Positions 22,221 to 33,088 are shown, numbered from the stretch's first letter. The stretch: 64,000 bases of DNA from Eucommia ulmoides (GCA_016647705.1 CM028333.1:19155743-19219742); one strand, 5' to 3'. Numbers and translations: made by a program. Notes: generated by a model not told the origin, from the sequence alone.

Positions 22221-24568
22221 TGTTAATATTGGGCCAGTGAGATACCCAAGAGGGAGATGAATTTGGTAGTTATAAAAATTTAAACAAATTTCTTATCTTC
22301 TCAATACTTAATTAATCAAATAATCGATTTACCCTAAATCAATTATTATCTTTATAATGTAGCGGATAAGTGTATTTAATCTAGGTGCACACCCAAATAA
22401 TAAAATATAAATAAAATAAACAAAGTAGCACACAAAGATATATCCTGATTTACCAAATTACTCTTGGCTAATCCAGTCATTCGAACCCAAGGAGATTCGC
22501 ATCTACTAAACCACTTGATCCCTTTAATAGGTAAGAAGTAAACCTTTACAATAATTCTTTTCACAGGTTCAGAATCAACCTTTACAACTCCCTTTTCATA
22601 GGCTTACATTTTTTTTTTCAGGTTAAAAACTAACCTAATTATTTTACCATGCTAAGAATCAAACCTCACAAAACACTCAAAGTATATTTTTTACCAGTAA
22701 GGATGGAACCGTTACAATTCACTCAAAAATAATTCTAATAAGGAAGAATCAAACCTAATTCTTTTCAAGGGAAAAGAATAACCTAACATTTTTATCCGCT
22801 AGGTAAAGATCAAACCTCAATAGTTTTTTCAAAAAAGATTGAAACCCAAGCTACCCCTGACTAGATACTCCAAATAGTATCTAATTTGCATAAACTCACC
22901 AATTACAAAAATCAAATAATTTCTTCCCACTCGGAGCTTCTACTATCTCAAATAAATTAAACTTAATTAATGTCCCGAAATTACTAATGATAGAATTTAC
23001 GTGAGCAATTCAATATCTGATTATATAAAGTATGGGTAACACAAAAATTAAGCACGTAATCAGATAATTACAGAAATTATTTTAAAAGATTTTTTTACGC
23101 TCTTTAAAGTTCAAAAATGATTTTAACAAGATCTTATCAGCCAAGCAATAATAAGAATATGATTTCACAATAAAGAGTAAATAGTTTGGAAAGATTTCAC
23201 CGGAATACCATCAAAAGATTGCAAATTGAATCACTAGACAATTCAGATCAGTGACGCCAAAATAATTAGCGCTTTAACTCAAGAACTTTTCACAAAATTG
23301 ATCTCACAATTGATCTCTTGATATAATATCAGAATAACAACTCTTAGAAAACTAAGGAACTGAAAGTTCTTGATTGATGTGATGTTGATCTAAAAAAAAA
23401 AACTCAGGTCTATTTAAGCTATTTTGAAACAAGCCTTCTAACGGCTAGTTTTCTAAAGATATGACATTTAAATGCATTTATAGACCCCATATATCAACAT
23501 CATTCATTCCTGGTCTAATTCACTTAGATATGACTTTTAAAACATTCAATTTAATTTTCAAATTAATTCTCAATCTCAAATTGAATAGATAGGAAATATT
23601 AAATGAACTAAATTGAGAAACACTTTAATTATGTGTACCATATCTATAGGGATATTCAAATAGAAGTATTATATCTTCAATATATCCAAATCCCCAAAAT
23701 ATCTCAATCAAGTAAGCCAAAAACGGCTAGTTTTGAGCAAAACCTAAAAATCCTCCAACATGTAACTACACAATCGGTTGACCGATCATAGGCCATCAGT
23801 TGATCGACCGATTTAGGTTGTAGCCCAAACCATTTATCAAACAATGGTTGGTTAATCGATCCCCTATGAGTCGGTTGACCGATCGATTCAGGATGCTTTT
23901 CTAGGACAAAGTTTGGCCCTGGTCGGTTGACTAATCACCTATGGTCGGTCGACCGATCGCCTATGGTTGGTCGACTGATCGATACAGAGAGTTTTATTTC
24001 GGTTGACTAATCTCTCTTGGTCAGTTGACCGATCGATTCAAAGACTCATCCTTTTTCCAGCGCATGCCCATTGGTTGACTAATCCTTTGATGGTCACTTG
24101 ACCAATCAATGCTGGAACACCCTACTCTCAAATTATTTTAACTCCAAACTTCGATGTTTTACACCCTTTAACCGATTTCTTTTCTCAGTTAACTTAATTG
24201 ATATTAATATTCAATTTTAAATACTAATCTTACTTAGGTCAATTTTCATTTTTCAATTTCACATTGGAACAAATAATTGAATACAAATTAGGATCTTAAT
24301 TTTATAAAATTGAACACACAAATATTAATCATTAAATTGTGTCGTGTGTGATTTTAATCGGGATATATTAAGAGTAAAATAGATTTAAGTTGTTTTCGCT
24401 TAGTATCTTCAGAATTTTCAATATTCTTTAATATCCATTTCTGCATCCTTCATAATTATTTTATGATAATATCTTGAATGAAACTCTTAAACTAAAACAC
24501 TCAACAAACACGTTAGTTTCATAAAAAATATGAACCCTTAATTATCCATCAAAACCCCTGGATCAACA
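22221..24568 (-). mobile_element. Sirevirus-like solo LTR
   Basis: A 2.35-kb insertion in Repeat A with no coding capacity. On the minus strand it starts TGTTGATCCAGGGG and ends ATTCATCTCCCTCTTGGGTA, then CCAATATTAACA. TG..CA ends and a CTCTTGGGT phrase just before the end recall LTRs of Sirevirus-type copia elements. No perfect 5-bp duplication is visible: AAGTA on the left and, two bases later than expected, AAGAC on the right. A diverged GGTTGACC minisatellite lies inside. Family assignment is from memory of motifs and is moderate. Confidence 0.55.
23770..24115. repeat. GGTTGACCGATC minisatellite inside the LTR
   Basis: Eight or more boxes of the type CGGTTGACCGATC occur in paired, often inverted arrangement, separated by TATGG/CTTGG-type loops. 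Unit length is irregular (about 40-75 bp). It shares the box, but not the flanking sequence, with 13850-14170. Confidence 0.8.
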
Positions 24569-24810
24569 GTTAAGACTATTGTACCCTAAAAAGAGATATC
24601 TTCTTCTTTTCTTTTTGTCTTTTTCCTCCATTTTCTTTTGTGTTTTTCTCCTTCTCTATCAATTTTAATTTATTTTTATTTTTAATTTTATTTTTTCATT
24701 TGTTTATATATTTTATGGAAAATAAAAATAAATTCAAAAGTTAAAAACTTAAAAAAAATAGGAAAAAAAAAAAAGACAATCCAGAAATGAGAAAAAAATG
24801 AAATTAAAAA

Positions 24811-25870
24811 AAAAATGAAAATGACAAAAAATCTGAAACTCTAATGAAAAGCATGGCAGAAATTTAACCAAAAGAACCTCCCAAGGTATGATTAACGTAT
24901 TATACAATCTCTTTATCTATGTACTTGAAATGACCAACAGGGTATGGTTAAGTGAAAAATCCATACTTCAATTATATGTATTTTGATTTATAATATAATT
25001 TCTTGTGATACCGATTGAAATTTCATCTCAATCATCACACTGTTCTAATTAGATGTTTTAGTGAATTATATTAAATTGAATCACATAAGACACATCTTTT
25101 TTGCTAAGAGGGGTAGATTATATCTTGAATGCTTGTATATTCACGTGTATGTCTCACCATATCTAATGAATAAATTTTGAGGCTCGTGGCTTGCAACAAT
25201 ATTTAGTATTATCAAAGTGCAACAACCCATACATATATTATACAGTAGCTCAAGCCAGAAGATCATAAATATAATCACATCTCATACATCTTATTTTGAC
25301 ATTAAACAAAACTACAATGTAGGATATCAATGATGATCAAGTTCAGTCCCTTACTACATTAGTAAGTTTTTTTTGTGGTTATTTTAATATCTCAAATTAC
25401 TGGTTTAAGACTTACCATTCTCAAATAGAAAACAACGGAACAAGTTAACTTAGATTGTTGAAGATGATTTTAAACAATTCAATACTGACTACGAACAATT
25501 TAGAATATCAAGTTACCAAATATCTTTAGTATCCCTTTTAATCACATTAAATAGTCAAGACACTTTGACTTGATATCCTAGGTCTACAACAAAACTTGAT
25601 ACAATTAAATAATAATATCAAAATGCCTTTTATTATTTACTTGTGATTATTATCAGAAATAAGTCCGCTTGGGATTTGTCTATAGGATATATCCCCAACA
25701 ATCTCCCACTAGTACTATAGCCACTGCAATAAAGTATTTAATATTTCGTCTAGCTAACCGTTGTAAAGTTAGAGTCCTCATAAATGGATTTGTCACGTTT
25801 GTTCACTATATATACTCTTTATTTAGGTATATTGACTTTAAATGAATAAAGAAAGCTCCGTTCCTAGTAT
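24811..25870 (-). mobile_element. Copia 3'-LTR remnant with polypurine tract
   Basis: At 25693-25700 the plus strand reads CCCCAACA followed by ATCTCCCACTAG, i.e. on the minus strand a GTGGGAGAT polypurine tract directly before TGTTGGGGATATATCC. The same junction architecture occurs in Copia-1 (8885) and Copia-2 (32754). The LTR extends left from 25700 an unknown distance; I could not place its other end. The 25711-25870 segment looks like copia 3' untranslated sequence. No coding region survives; the element is cut off by the T-rich tract at its right. Confidence 0.55.
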
Positions 25871-25879
25871 TGGGATTTT

Positions 25880-26518
25880 TTTTTATTTTTTATTTTTTTA
25901 TTTGTTTACTTTATATATATATATATATATGTTTTTATTTTTTGCTTTCTATGTTTTTTGCTTTTGATTTATCCAGTTTATATTTGTTATTATTTTTTTT
26001 TCTTTTGATTTTTTTTTCTCTTATTATTTTATGCCTTTTGTTTTCAATATTTGTATATTTATATTTCTTTTTTTTTTTTTTTATTTATTTACTTTATTTC
26101 ATATTCTTTTATGTTTTTATTTTTTGTTTTCTATTTTTTTTTTGCTTTTGATCTATGTTGTTATATTTGTTATTATTTTCTTTTCTATTACTTTTTTTCT
26201 TTGAGATTTGAGTTTGATTTTTTTTAAACCCAAATTAGTGACAAAGAAGATAAAAATAATAAAAATAGAAACTACAAAATAGAAAAAATATAATAGAAAA
26301 ATAAAAACCAAAAATGTGTAAGAAAGTAAAAAAATAAAAAATAAAATTTAATTCTAAGAAAAATAAATTAAAAAATATAAAGAAAACAAAAACAGATAAA
26401 GAAAAGAGTTAGTAAGGGTAAAGAAGTATTGGTTTTACAACATTGACTTCGATATAGGCAAATTCGTCAAAAATGATGATGTCAACTCAATTGAACAAAA
26501 AAAAAAAAAAAAAAAAAA
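25880..26518. repeat. T-rich tandem duplication then A-rich tract
   Basis: From 25880 to about 26210 the plus strand is nearly all T with scattered A/G/C. A segment with ATGTTTTTATTTTTTGCTTT near 25929 recurs near 26109, a period of about 180 bp. From 26230 to 26420 the composition flips to A-rich, so the two halves could fold back. A run of about 22 A ends near 26518. The apparent hydrophobic protein at 25870-26151 is T-rich DNA translated, not a membrane protein. Confidence 0.8.
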
Positions 26519-26519
26519 G

Positions 26520-28687
26520 GCCGATAGAGGCCCAACGTTATTTTCAGTAAATTAGAAGAGGTCTTGGAACTAAGGATTTTGGTTGCTACTTTTTCAAAGA
26601 CCATGAGATTTTATTGAAATTCATCCCTATAAAATGATATCAAAAGTTGTAACATAAAAGTTTAGGGATAAAATGATCAGTCGGATTATAATGTTATAAA
26701 TAATGTATTTAAAAATAGATAAATAACATCTATTGGAATCTGAGAGTGAGGACCAATCTTCCTTTATTATTTTAGCAATTTGAATTTTTTAATATTTTTT
26801 TTTTCATAAATAATTTCGAAAAGTGTTATGGGTTAATTCACAATATTGTGTGAATTTACTTATTCAATACGACTAGCCAGCGTCTCCTGTTAGAGCGATA
26901 GGCCTCTCAATACAGTTTGGTCTTGCATTGGACAAGGGTTTCACCTCCATATAACTTTGTTGGGTTTGTCTTAATTGGGCTTACAACAAGGTTTGAAGAG
27001 CCCTTCAAACATAAATATCATTTAAAAATAATTTAAAATTAGAAAAATGACCATCCGGACTATTTTAAGGCACAAAACACTATTTGATACTCACCATATA
27101 CAACTACATCAAATAATCCTGTTGACTTCACTCTTTGAACAGAATAATCCTATATTTTTTTTTCCCTTTTTGAATTTTACATGACAAAAATGCCCACCCA
27201 AGATTTACATATGATTAAGATTTTCTTATTAATTTGAATTTAAATAAAACAATTACCGTCAATAAAGATAGTAGAAATATTTCCGAATTAAAAAAGAAAA
27301 GAAAAGTATTTACCATAATTAATTATACTAAAAACTCTTGCAAGTAATCACACGATAAATTAATTTTGTTTTGTTCTTTACATGATTAAATTACTCAAAC
27401 ATGATCGTTTGTTTTAAACATTCAAAATGACATCTCACTCATATTTTTTGTATGAAAGAAATATAATGGATGTTGAATTCAACACATTAAGTTATTTATG
27501 AAATTTGAAATCATTCATTCATAATTGTGTTGAATTCAATAATTTATGTGGAATTCAACAAGGTAAATAAACTTTGATTATTGGAATTTGAATCTTGTGT
27601 TGAATTCCATATAATTTTTTTTACCATGTTGAATTCAACGTGGTCACTTAATTAATAAATTTTTTCATCAATTAATAATGTGACTTGCTCTGAATACTGA
27701 TTAAAGATTTACTAAAATTATCTTTTGCAAAAAAGGGATGATTATCAATTATAATTTTCACATTAGAATCACAATTTATTAATAATCATATTTACATTAT
27801 ATTTGTGTAACTCTTTATGTTGGATTGAAAACGAGTATACATTTTGATTTTTATAGTATTGAATTCAATAGTTGAGATCAACAACTTAACCAACTCTAAT
27901 GTATGTTAAATTTAACATGATTTTTTTGTTCATGCACGCAAAACATATGATTAAGATATTGTTTTAAAGCTCTAAAATAGGTGATCATTTCTGTGTAATT
28001 TGTTGACGAAAAGAGCAAAAAGAAATTAATTAAATGCTTGTTTTTTCAAAGGACATTTAACTTTATTTTCCTCAGATTTTGGAGAACTTATTTATGAAAT
28101 ATTTGGGCGGTCAAAATGGAATGTAACGGTTGTTTAGAAGAGAAAATATGTCCGTATCTGTTAAAAGGTTCTTACTGTTCATGGAAAAAACGTTGCAATT
28201 GTTTCGTAGTTTTGGTACCAAAACAAGCCCCCTCGGTAAGCAGCCCTCTAAAATTTTAAGTGATGTATAATTCACTTATTTTTTTAATATTTTTTAAAAT
28301 AATTTTACAAAGAGAAAGTTTAAGCAGTTCACACACAACTTATGAATTTAATTTTTAATTTTATCAACCATATGAATCTAATTTGCAGGCTCGACTTCTT
28401 CATTGCTAAACATGAAAGGGTATTTTTTTAAAAATAAAAATAAAAATAAAAGAACCTATTTGGTACTACAATGTTTATAGATATCAAACTACACTTGGTA
28501 AAATTAATTAAGATATTAAAAATTTAAAACCACTAACTATGAAGTGAAAATTGAATAATTTGATAGACACAATGATTTTCTTCAAGAAACTAAACGAAAC
28601 TAGGGACCAGTTACCATTAATCAAAGGCCGTACCCATCAAAACAGTACTAGGTAATCCATCACTTCTATTATAATGCAACAAAAAAT
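26520..28687. other. Intergenic, no recognised gene
   Basis: No ORF or recognised element. Notable only for at least six near-palindromic TTGAATTCAA boxes between about 27470 and 27875 (see findings) and for AT-rich tracts. Around 26865-26950 the sequence is more GC-rich and might be old transposon sequence. Confidence 0.5.
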
Positions 28688-28689
28688 AT

Positions 28690-28938
28690 GCCTAATTACT
28701 AATAAGACATCAGTAAATTAAAAAAGAAGAAGATTGTAATTAGTTTTAAATGTCACCAATATATATATTGAAATTGGCAAGGGAAACAATATTACTCTAA
28801 TTCTTAAAAAAATGCCTAATTACTAATTAGACATCAATAAATTAAAAAGAAGAAGATTGTAATTAGTTTTAAATCTCACCAATATATATATATATATTGA
28901 AATTGCCAAGGGAAACAATATCACTCTAATTCTTAAAA
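28690..28938. repeat. Tandem duplication, 2 x 124 bp
   Basis: 28690-28813 and 28814-28938 are nearly identical (GCCTAATTACTAATAAGACA at the start of unit 1). The main differences are a longer (AT)n in unit 2 and a few substitutions. Noncoding; a simple recent duplication. Confidence 0.9.
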
Positions 28939-29078
28939 CATGCATGTGTTATCTATCATTAATTTACAAAAAAAGAAATATGGATAAATTTTTTAGAAGA
29001 TCAGACTTTTTAAATATTTATGTCTTTTATGAGTTGGTTTCAAGAATGAATTCATAAATAAATCGCAGCATTTAGCAT

Positions 29079-29267
29079 TTTTTTTTATCAGCAAATAATT
29101 GCATTAGAATAAGGGGATAAGATCTCATTTTCTACACCGTAAGAGACTTACCATATAACCTGCAAGACTCCCCCAAAAACAAACATTACCATCATACAAA
29201 AATAATAACCAGATACCTCTCACTAATAAAAGGAGAGCTTTCCCAATGCCTACGTTCTAACACTTGG
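29079..29267 (-). mobile_element. Dead-on-arrival LINE 3' end
   Basis: A 189-bp insertion flanked by the 11-bp duplication GCATTTAGCAT (29068-29078 and 29268-29278). On the minus strand it ends TTTGCTGAT followed by 8 A, like the 3' end of the ORF1-only LINE at 55671 (TTTGCCTATC then A9). No box A/box B pair is visible, so a 5'-truncated LINE is more likely than a SINE. Confidence 0.75.
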
Positions 29268-29507
29268 GCATTTAGCATGTTCTTCAATCCCTCAAGAACA
29301 TAAAACCCTAGCTAGTTTCAGATAAATACGAGTGTTATAGATCTGGTGCCATATTGATGAAAGTGGAGGAATGGTCAAAGTAAAACACCCAAATACGAAT
29401 ATCTTCATAGATTAATTTCATCATTTGATGTCCCTCAAGAACATTTATTTTCGTACATGAATATATAGAGACAATCATATATATCTGTCTATATTTATAT
29501 ATATATA

Positions 29508-29560
29508 GAGAGAGAGAGAGAGATCTAGAAAGAGAGAAAGATCTAGAGAGATTATCAAAT
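29508..29560. repeat. (GA)n-rich microsatellite
   Basis: AGAGAGAGAGAGAGA followed by imperfect AGATCTAGA/GAGAGA repeats, preceded by a short (TA)n. On the minus strand it is a (TC)n tract of the kind seen in plant leaders and promoters. Confidence 0.9.
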
Positions 29561-29725
29561 CTTGAAACAGAAAAGCACCAATTCACATGCCATTAATCAC
29601 ATAAGGCAGTACAGAAGCTACCTGAAACTCCTCGACTTTAGATGCAAACAAAAGAAAGCAAAAGATACCCATATGAATAAACGCTCTCAAAAAACAAACA
29701 TAGATTTTCTTGATTTAGGAAACAA

Positions 29726-29748
29726 TCGGACCGTTGGCTTCGTTCCCC
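29726..29748 (-). promoter_or_regulatory. Bulged miR166-complementary site
   Basis: The plus strand reproduces miR166 in three blocks: positions 1-7 (TCGGACC), 9-14 (GGCTTC) and 16-21 (TTCCCC). GTT replaces A8 and G replaces A15. A minus-strand RNA would therefore pair with miR166 at 19 of 21 positions, with a three-nucleotide AAC opposite position 8 and an A:C mismatch at 15. HD-ZIP III targets lack such a bulge. In target mimics the bulge normally lies opposite positions 10-11, slightly further on than here. No MIR166 5'-arm partner is visible nearby, so this is not a precursor hairpin. Confidence 0.5.
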
Positions 29749-29801
29749 CTTTAAGAAGGGAAAATTAAAGAAGAAGAAAGTGATCATTTTGAAGAAGAAT
29801 T

Positions 29802-29882
29802 TTAGAAAGAGAAGATCATCAACCACCGTTCACTGGAAAAGATTAGATAGGGTTTCTTCTTCTTTGGTGAGCCCATCTTCAT
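29802..29882 (-). CDS. 26-codon ORF in the candidate transcript
   Basis: Starts ATG at 29882 (a second in-frame ATG is at 29876) and stops TAA at 29802. It begins MKMGSPKKKKPYLIF and ends in a hydrophobic MIFSF stretch: a lysine cluster followed by a short apolar tail. No known family. It sits about 54 nt upstream of the miR166-complementary site on the same strand. It may be an untranslated coincidence, a regulatory short ORF, or a peptide; there is no codon-level evidence to decide. Confidence 0.25.
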   Translation of the reverse strand: MKMGSPKKKKPYLIFSSERWLMIFSF

Positions 29883-30197
29883 GATCTTTCAAAACTCTTC
29901 TCTTTCTCTCTTTTTCTTTCTCTTTCTTGTTCTGATGATCTTTGAGGCTGCTGATGATGTTAGGAGCTGGTTAAAGATCATGTTGAAGAGATGATGAAAA
30001 AAGTGAGAGAGTAGTAATGATGAGAGAGGGAGGGTAGAGAACATGATGATTGCAACAGGGTGGGGGTTGTGTTTTTTTGCTTTGAATGGAGGGCTCAAAA
30101 ATTTCAAGTTTTTTGAGACAATTATCATGAAGCTTATGACTCCATCTTTCCTCTCTCACTTCTGATCTCCAACATTGAAACTCCTCACTTTCTCCTT

Positions 30198-30205
30198 CTA
30201 TATAG
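30198..30205 (-). promoter_or_regulatory. TATA box for the minus-strand unit
   Basis: CTATATAG, flanked by TTCT and AGAA, so the element is symmetrical. Read on the minus strand, a start about 30 nt downstream falls near 30170, at the head of the CT-rich leader. AT-rich DNA yields many TATA-like sequences; position and leader composition are the only support. Confidence 0.4.
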
Positions 30206-30420
30206 AAGGCAGAAAACCTAGGGATGTGAGTGGGTTTTGTGGTGCATAAATGGCTTTATCTTTTACTTTCTTCATGCCTTTCTTTTTTTTCAATTTTTTT
30301 TTTTTTTTTTTTTAAATGTCTGTTTTGGAGAGGGTGTAGAAATTTTCCAAAAATTAATAAAGAAAATTGGGATGAAATGAGTTTCGCCTCCTGCAATTGA
30401 AATCCTAGTAAAATTCTAGT

Positions 30421-31054
30421 TATGGACCCGAACCGGTAGGTGACCGAATCAAATCAAATCGAATAGTTTAGTTGAAACCGATCAAATTGTTTTGATTATG
30501 GTTTTAGTTTCGGAATTGAAAACAAAAACGGTTTTGATTTTGGGATAGTATAACCGAACTACGTAACCGTTATTTTGAATCTCTTTATATATATATTACT
30601 CTTTTTTATATTTACATTTTTACCTCTAGTGTATACATATATACATCATATATGTATTTATTTACATTTTAATTTTGATTTTTTGTTTTCATTTTTTAAT
30701 TACATGTAAACTTAATGTGCTGTATTTTATTTATGTTTGTGACATTTATTGTAATAATTAATAATTTTGTGATTTAGTTTTGATTCTATTTGGAATTTAT
30801 GTTTTATATTTTAGTTATATATTGATTTTCTCTAGCAACGCATTTGTAAAAAAAAGTATATATATATATATAAACCTTAACGGGTTTGCGATTTTGCGAT
30901 TTTAGTTTTGATTTTATATAATATTAAACGATTCTGTTTAAAATTTGGCTTCCAAAAATCGACAATTTTCGTTTTTGGGTTTGGTATTATACGTAATGGT
31001 TTTGGTTTTTCTTTCTATTAAAATCAGTCGAAAACCAAACCGTTTTCATCCCTA
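30421..31054. mobile_element. hAT-type MITE
   Basis: A 634-bp noncoding element. The left end is TATGGACCCGAACCGG; the right end is the complement of TAGGGATGAAAACGG. Flanks ATTCTAGT (30413-30420) and ATTCTAGC (31055-31062) match at 7 of 8 bases, the hAT duplication length. The interior is full of GGTTTTGATTTT and AACCGAACC-like phrases, characteristic of a common plant MITE type. T-run microsatellites flank it on the left (30283-30313). Confidence 0.75.
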
Positions 31055-31062
31055 ATTCTAGC

Positions 31063-31888
31063 ATACATGGGATATATCCTCAAAATCTATTTTTTTAAAA
31101 AAAATATATATTGAATCATATTTAATTTAAATGAGGTCTTATTCTATAGATATTTATATTTTCTTTTATTTATTTTTTTAGTCTTATTTTAGATCAACTT
31201 ATATTTAGCTCTAAAAAATATTATCTTTTGTTAATTTTTTGATATAAAAAATAAATTCAACATCAATTAATTTCAATTAGTAGATTAAATGTCATTGATT
31301 AATTTTTTTTCAAAGGAATAAAAAGAAAAAGAAAAACAATGGGGATAGAAAATTATAAATGAATAATTTTAAAGATAATATAAGAATCTCTCTTAATTTA
31401 AATATCATCCTTGTTCCTACATACACTTTATTTATTTTTTTTATTTTTAAAAATAAAGCAAATCAAAAAGGAAAAAGAAAATCCCAATTAATGACAAGTA
31501 AAGCAAATTTTTGGTGTTACCTTCAAAATTGTCGATAATTGAAGGTCAATGGGTATCTTTTTGTGGGCAAAGTCCCTTTAATTTACACAAAAGAGGAGTT
31601 GATTAATCATGTTCACTTTTCACCGATCGAGTCTTCTAATTAAGTGGTAATTGTAACAAAATCAACTTTTGTTACCACCTCTCTCCCCAACTTTATGTTT
31701 GACCCTTATAAAGTTACCACTTTTAAGTGTCTCCCCCATTTACTCATGGGTTACAACAAATTATGTCATGGAATGGAGGAACATTAAAAACTAACACTTC
31801 TTTTTCATCTTAAATAGTAACTTGGGAATTACTAGAATATGTTTATGTACACTATAATTTTCAAAATATTGTTTCACTTTTTTATTTG
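31063..31888. other. Intergenic, no recognised gene
   Basis: AT-rich, no credible ORF, no recognised element ends. Confidence 0.5.
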
Positions 31889-32212
31889 CGATAAACTTAA
31901 TGATGATGCAAAAATTTGGATCGTCGTGAATAATTTTTTGAAATTCGAAACGTGTATTTCTTCAACCTTGGTTCCTACAAAATAATGCACCGTGAGTGAA
32001 TCTGTCGGTATTGCACATCCGGTGTGAGAATCAATAGTATATTTCTGGTGAAAATTTGACAAAGTAATGATTAGGAGAATGTGTGCATACTTGGCTAGGC
32101 CTCTCTCCCTTGTGCGTTGTTTTGTAGGAACCAAGGTTTGGGGAAATACATGTTAGAAATTTCAAGAAACCCTTGTTGACGATACAGATTTTAGCATCAT
32201 CAGATTTGCGTG
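31889..32212. repeat. Inverted repeat (foldback), arms about 90 bp
   Basis: The left arm (about 31889-31980) and right arm (about 32125-32212) are imperfect reverse complements, sharing CCTTGGTTCCTACAAAA and TGATGATGC blocks. The 145-bp spacer is more GC-rich and noncoding. It could be a foldback transposon or an inverted duplication. The frame at 31874-32134 (minus) spans an arm and is not credible. Confidence 0.7.
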
Positions 32213-32289
32213 AAAAAAGATTGATTATTCTTTCTCATAACCCCAATTTTTTTTATAGTTTCTCTAACTAATAAATTTTTAGCATCATC

Positions 32290-32754
32290 TGTTGATTATA
32301 TCTCATAATCATAAATAACATGGAATTAATTAATAATCTAAAACATACATGGATTATAGGACACAACAATGAAGAACGGTAATCGAAAGCGTATCTGTCT
32401 CGGCCATCGTAGGAGATTGAACTATCACAGCGGATTACACATTAGGTCTTCTTCCCTATGATCTAGATTATTGTAGTGACGGCTCTCAATGGGAAGAAAC
32501 CTTTAATCTAGATTAGGGAGGGGACTTAGTTATATATATACTAGGGTTTCTCGTTGGACCCTCTCATAATGGGTTTCAACGAAATCCTAAACCTACACTT
32601 GTCACTTAACTAGATTTCTACATAAAAGATGCCACAGCCCAAATCAAAATATGATCACTAATTATTTGGGCTACTTATATAATAGATTATTTATTAACCC
32701 GTTTTTGTAAAACAATTTATTCGATTAATGTTAGCCCACAAAAATTCTCTAACA
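32290..32754 (-). repeat. Copia-2 3' LTR
   Basis: 465 bp. On the minus strand it starts TGTTAGAGAATTTTTGTGGG and ends GAGATATAATCAACA. It is preceded (32755-32766) by the polypurine tract AAGTGGGATAA on the minus strand. Pairs with 40631-41093. Confidence 0.93.
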
Positions 32755-33088
32755 TTATCCCACTTAGGCTACAATAATTAAATAAATTTAATTTTAAAAA
32801 CAAGACTCTCGGGTTAATAACAGAAAAAATTTAATTTTGTATGGCCACACATTTTTTTTAAAGAAATGATCGTCTATAAGTAGCATCTTGATAAACTTAT
32901 CCGGTCTAACATGATCTTAATATTGGATTATGATAGTCTATATGTTAATCTCAACAAACATAAAACTTTTCATACTTACAAATATTTATAACCATATCGA
33001 CATGGATTGTAAGCCTAGTAGTGTAGTAAGAAACCAATGTCAACATGTGATCATTATCAATATGTATTGTTCTTATCAGTTCTCATTA

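Larger units (their letters stand above)
15437..24810. repeat. Repeat A, copy 2 (split by LINE and solo LTR)
   Basis: Homologous to 1-321, 1098-1473 and adjoining sequence in copy 1. It is split at 15724-21992 by an L1 LINE and at about 22221-24568 by a Sirevirus-like LTR. Because the two copies carry different insertions, each supplies empty sites for the other. Homology ends near 24810, at a poly-A stretch. Function and family are unknown. Confidence 0.8.
29300..30170 (-). ncRNA. Candidate minus-strand noncoding transcript
   Basis: Inferred transcription unit, not proven. On the minus strand a TATA box at 30205-30198 is followed by about 300 nt of leader that is CT/GA-rich (like many plant 5' leaders), a 26-codon ORF (29882-29802), the miR166-complementary site (29748-29726), and further sequence including a (GA/TC)n tract. 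No long ORF exists on either strand. The end is unknown; the LINE fragment at 29079-29267 lies downstream. Short ORF plus a bulged miRNA-complementary site is the layout of IPS1-type target-mimic RNAs. Alternatively it is the 5' leader of a spliced gene whose exons I do not recognise. Confidence 0.4.

Noticed and set aside
25870..26151. Hydrophobic 93-residue reading frame
   Set aside because: Poly-T DNA translated; no start context, no complexity, and overlaps a T-rich tandem repeat.
29079..29267. SINE interpretation
   Set aside because: Target duplication and A tail fit, but no box A/box B pair; the 3' end matches a LINE tail.
29726..29748. A MIR166 precursor on the plus strand
   Set aside because: No complementary 5' arm of miR166-star type within 150 bp upstream and the mature block has an insertion; a bulged pairing site on the minus strand fits better.
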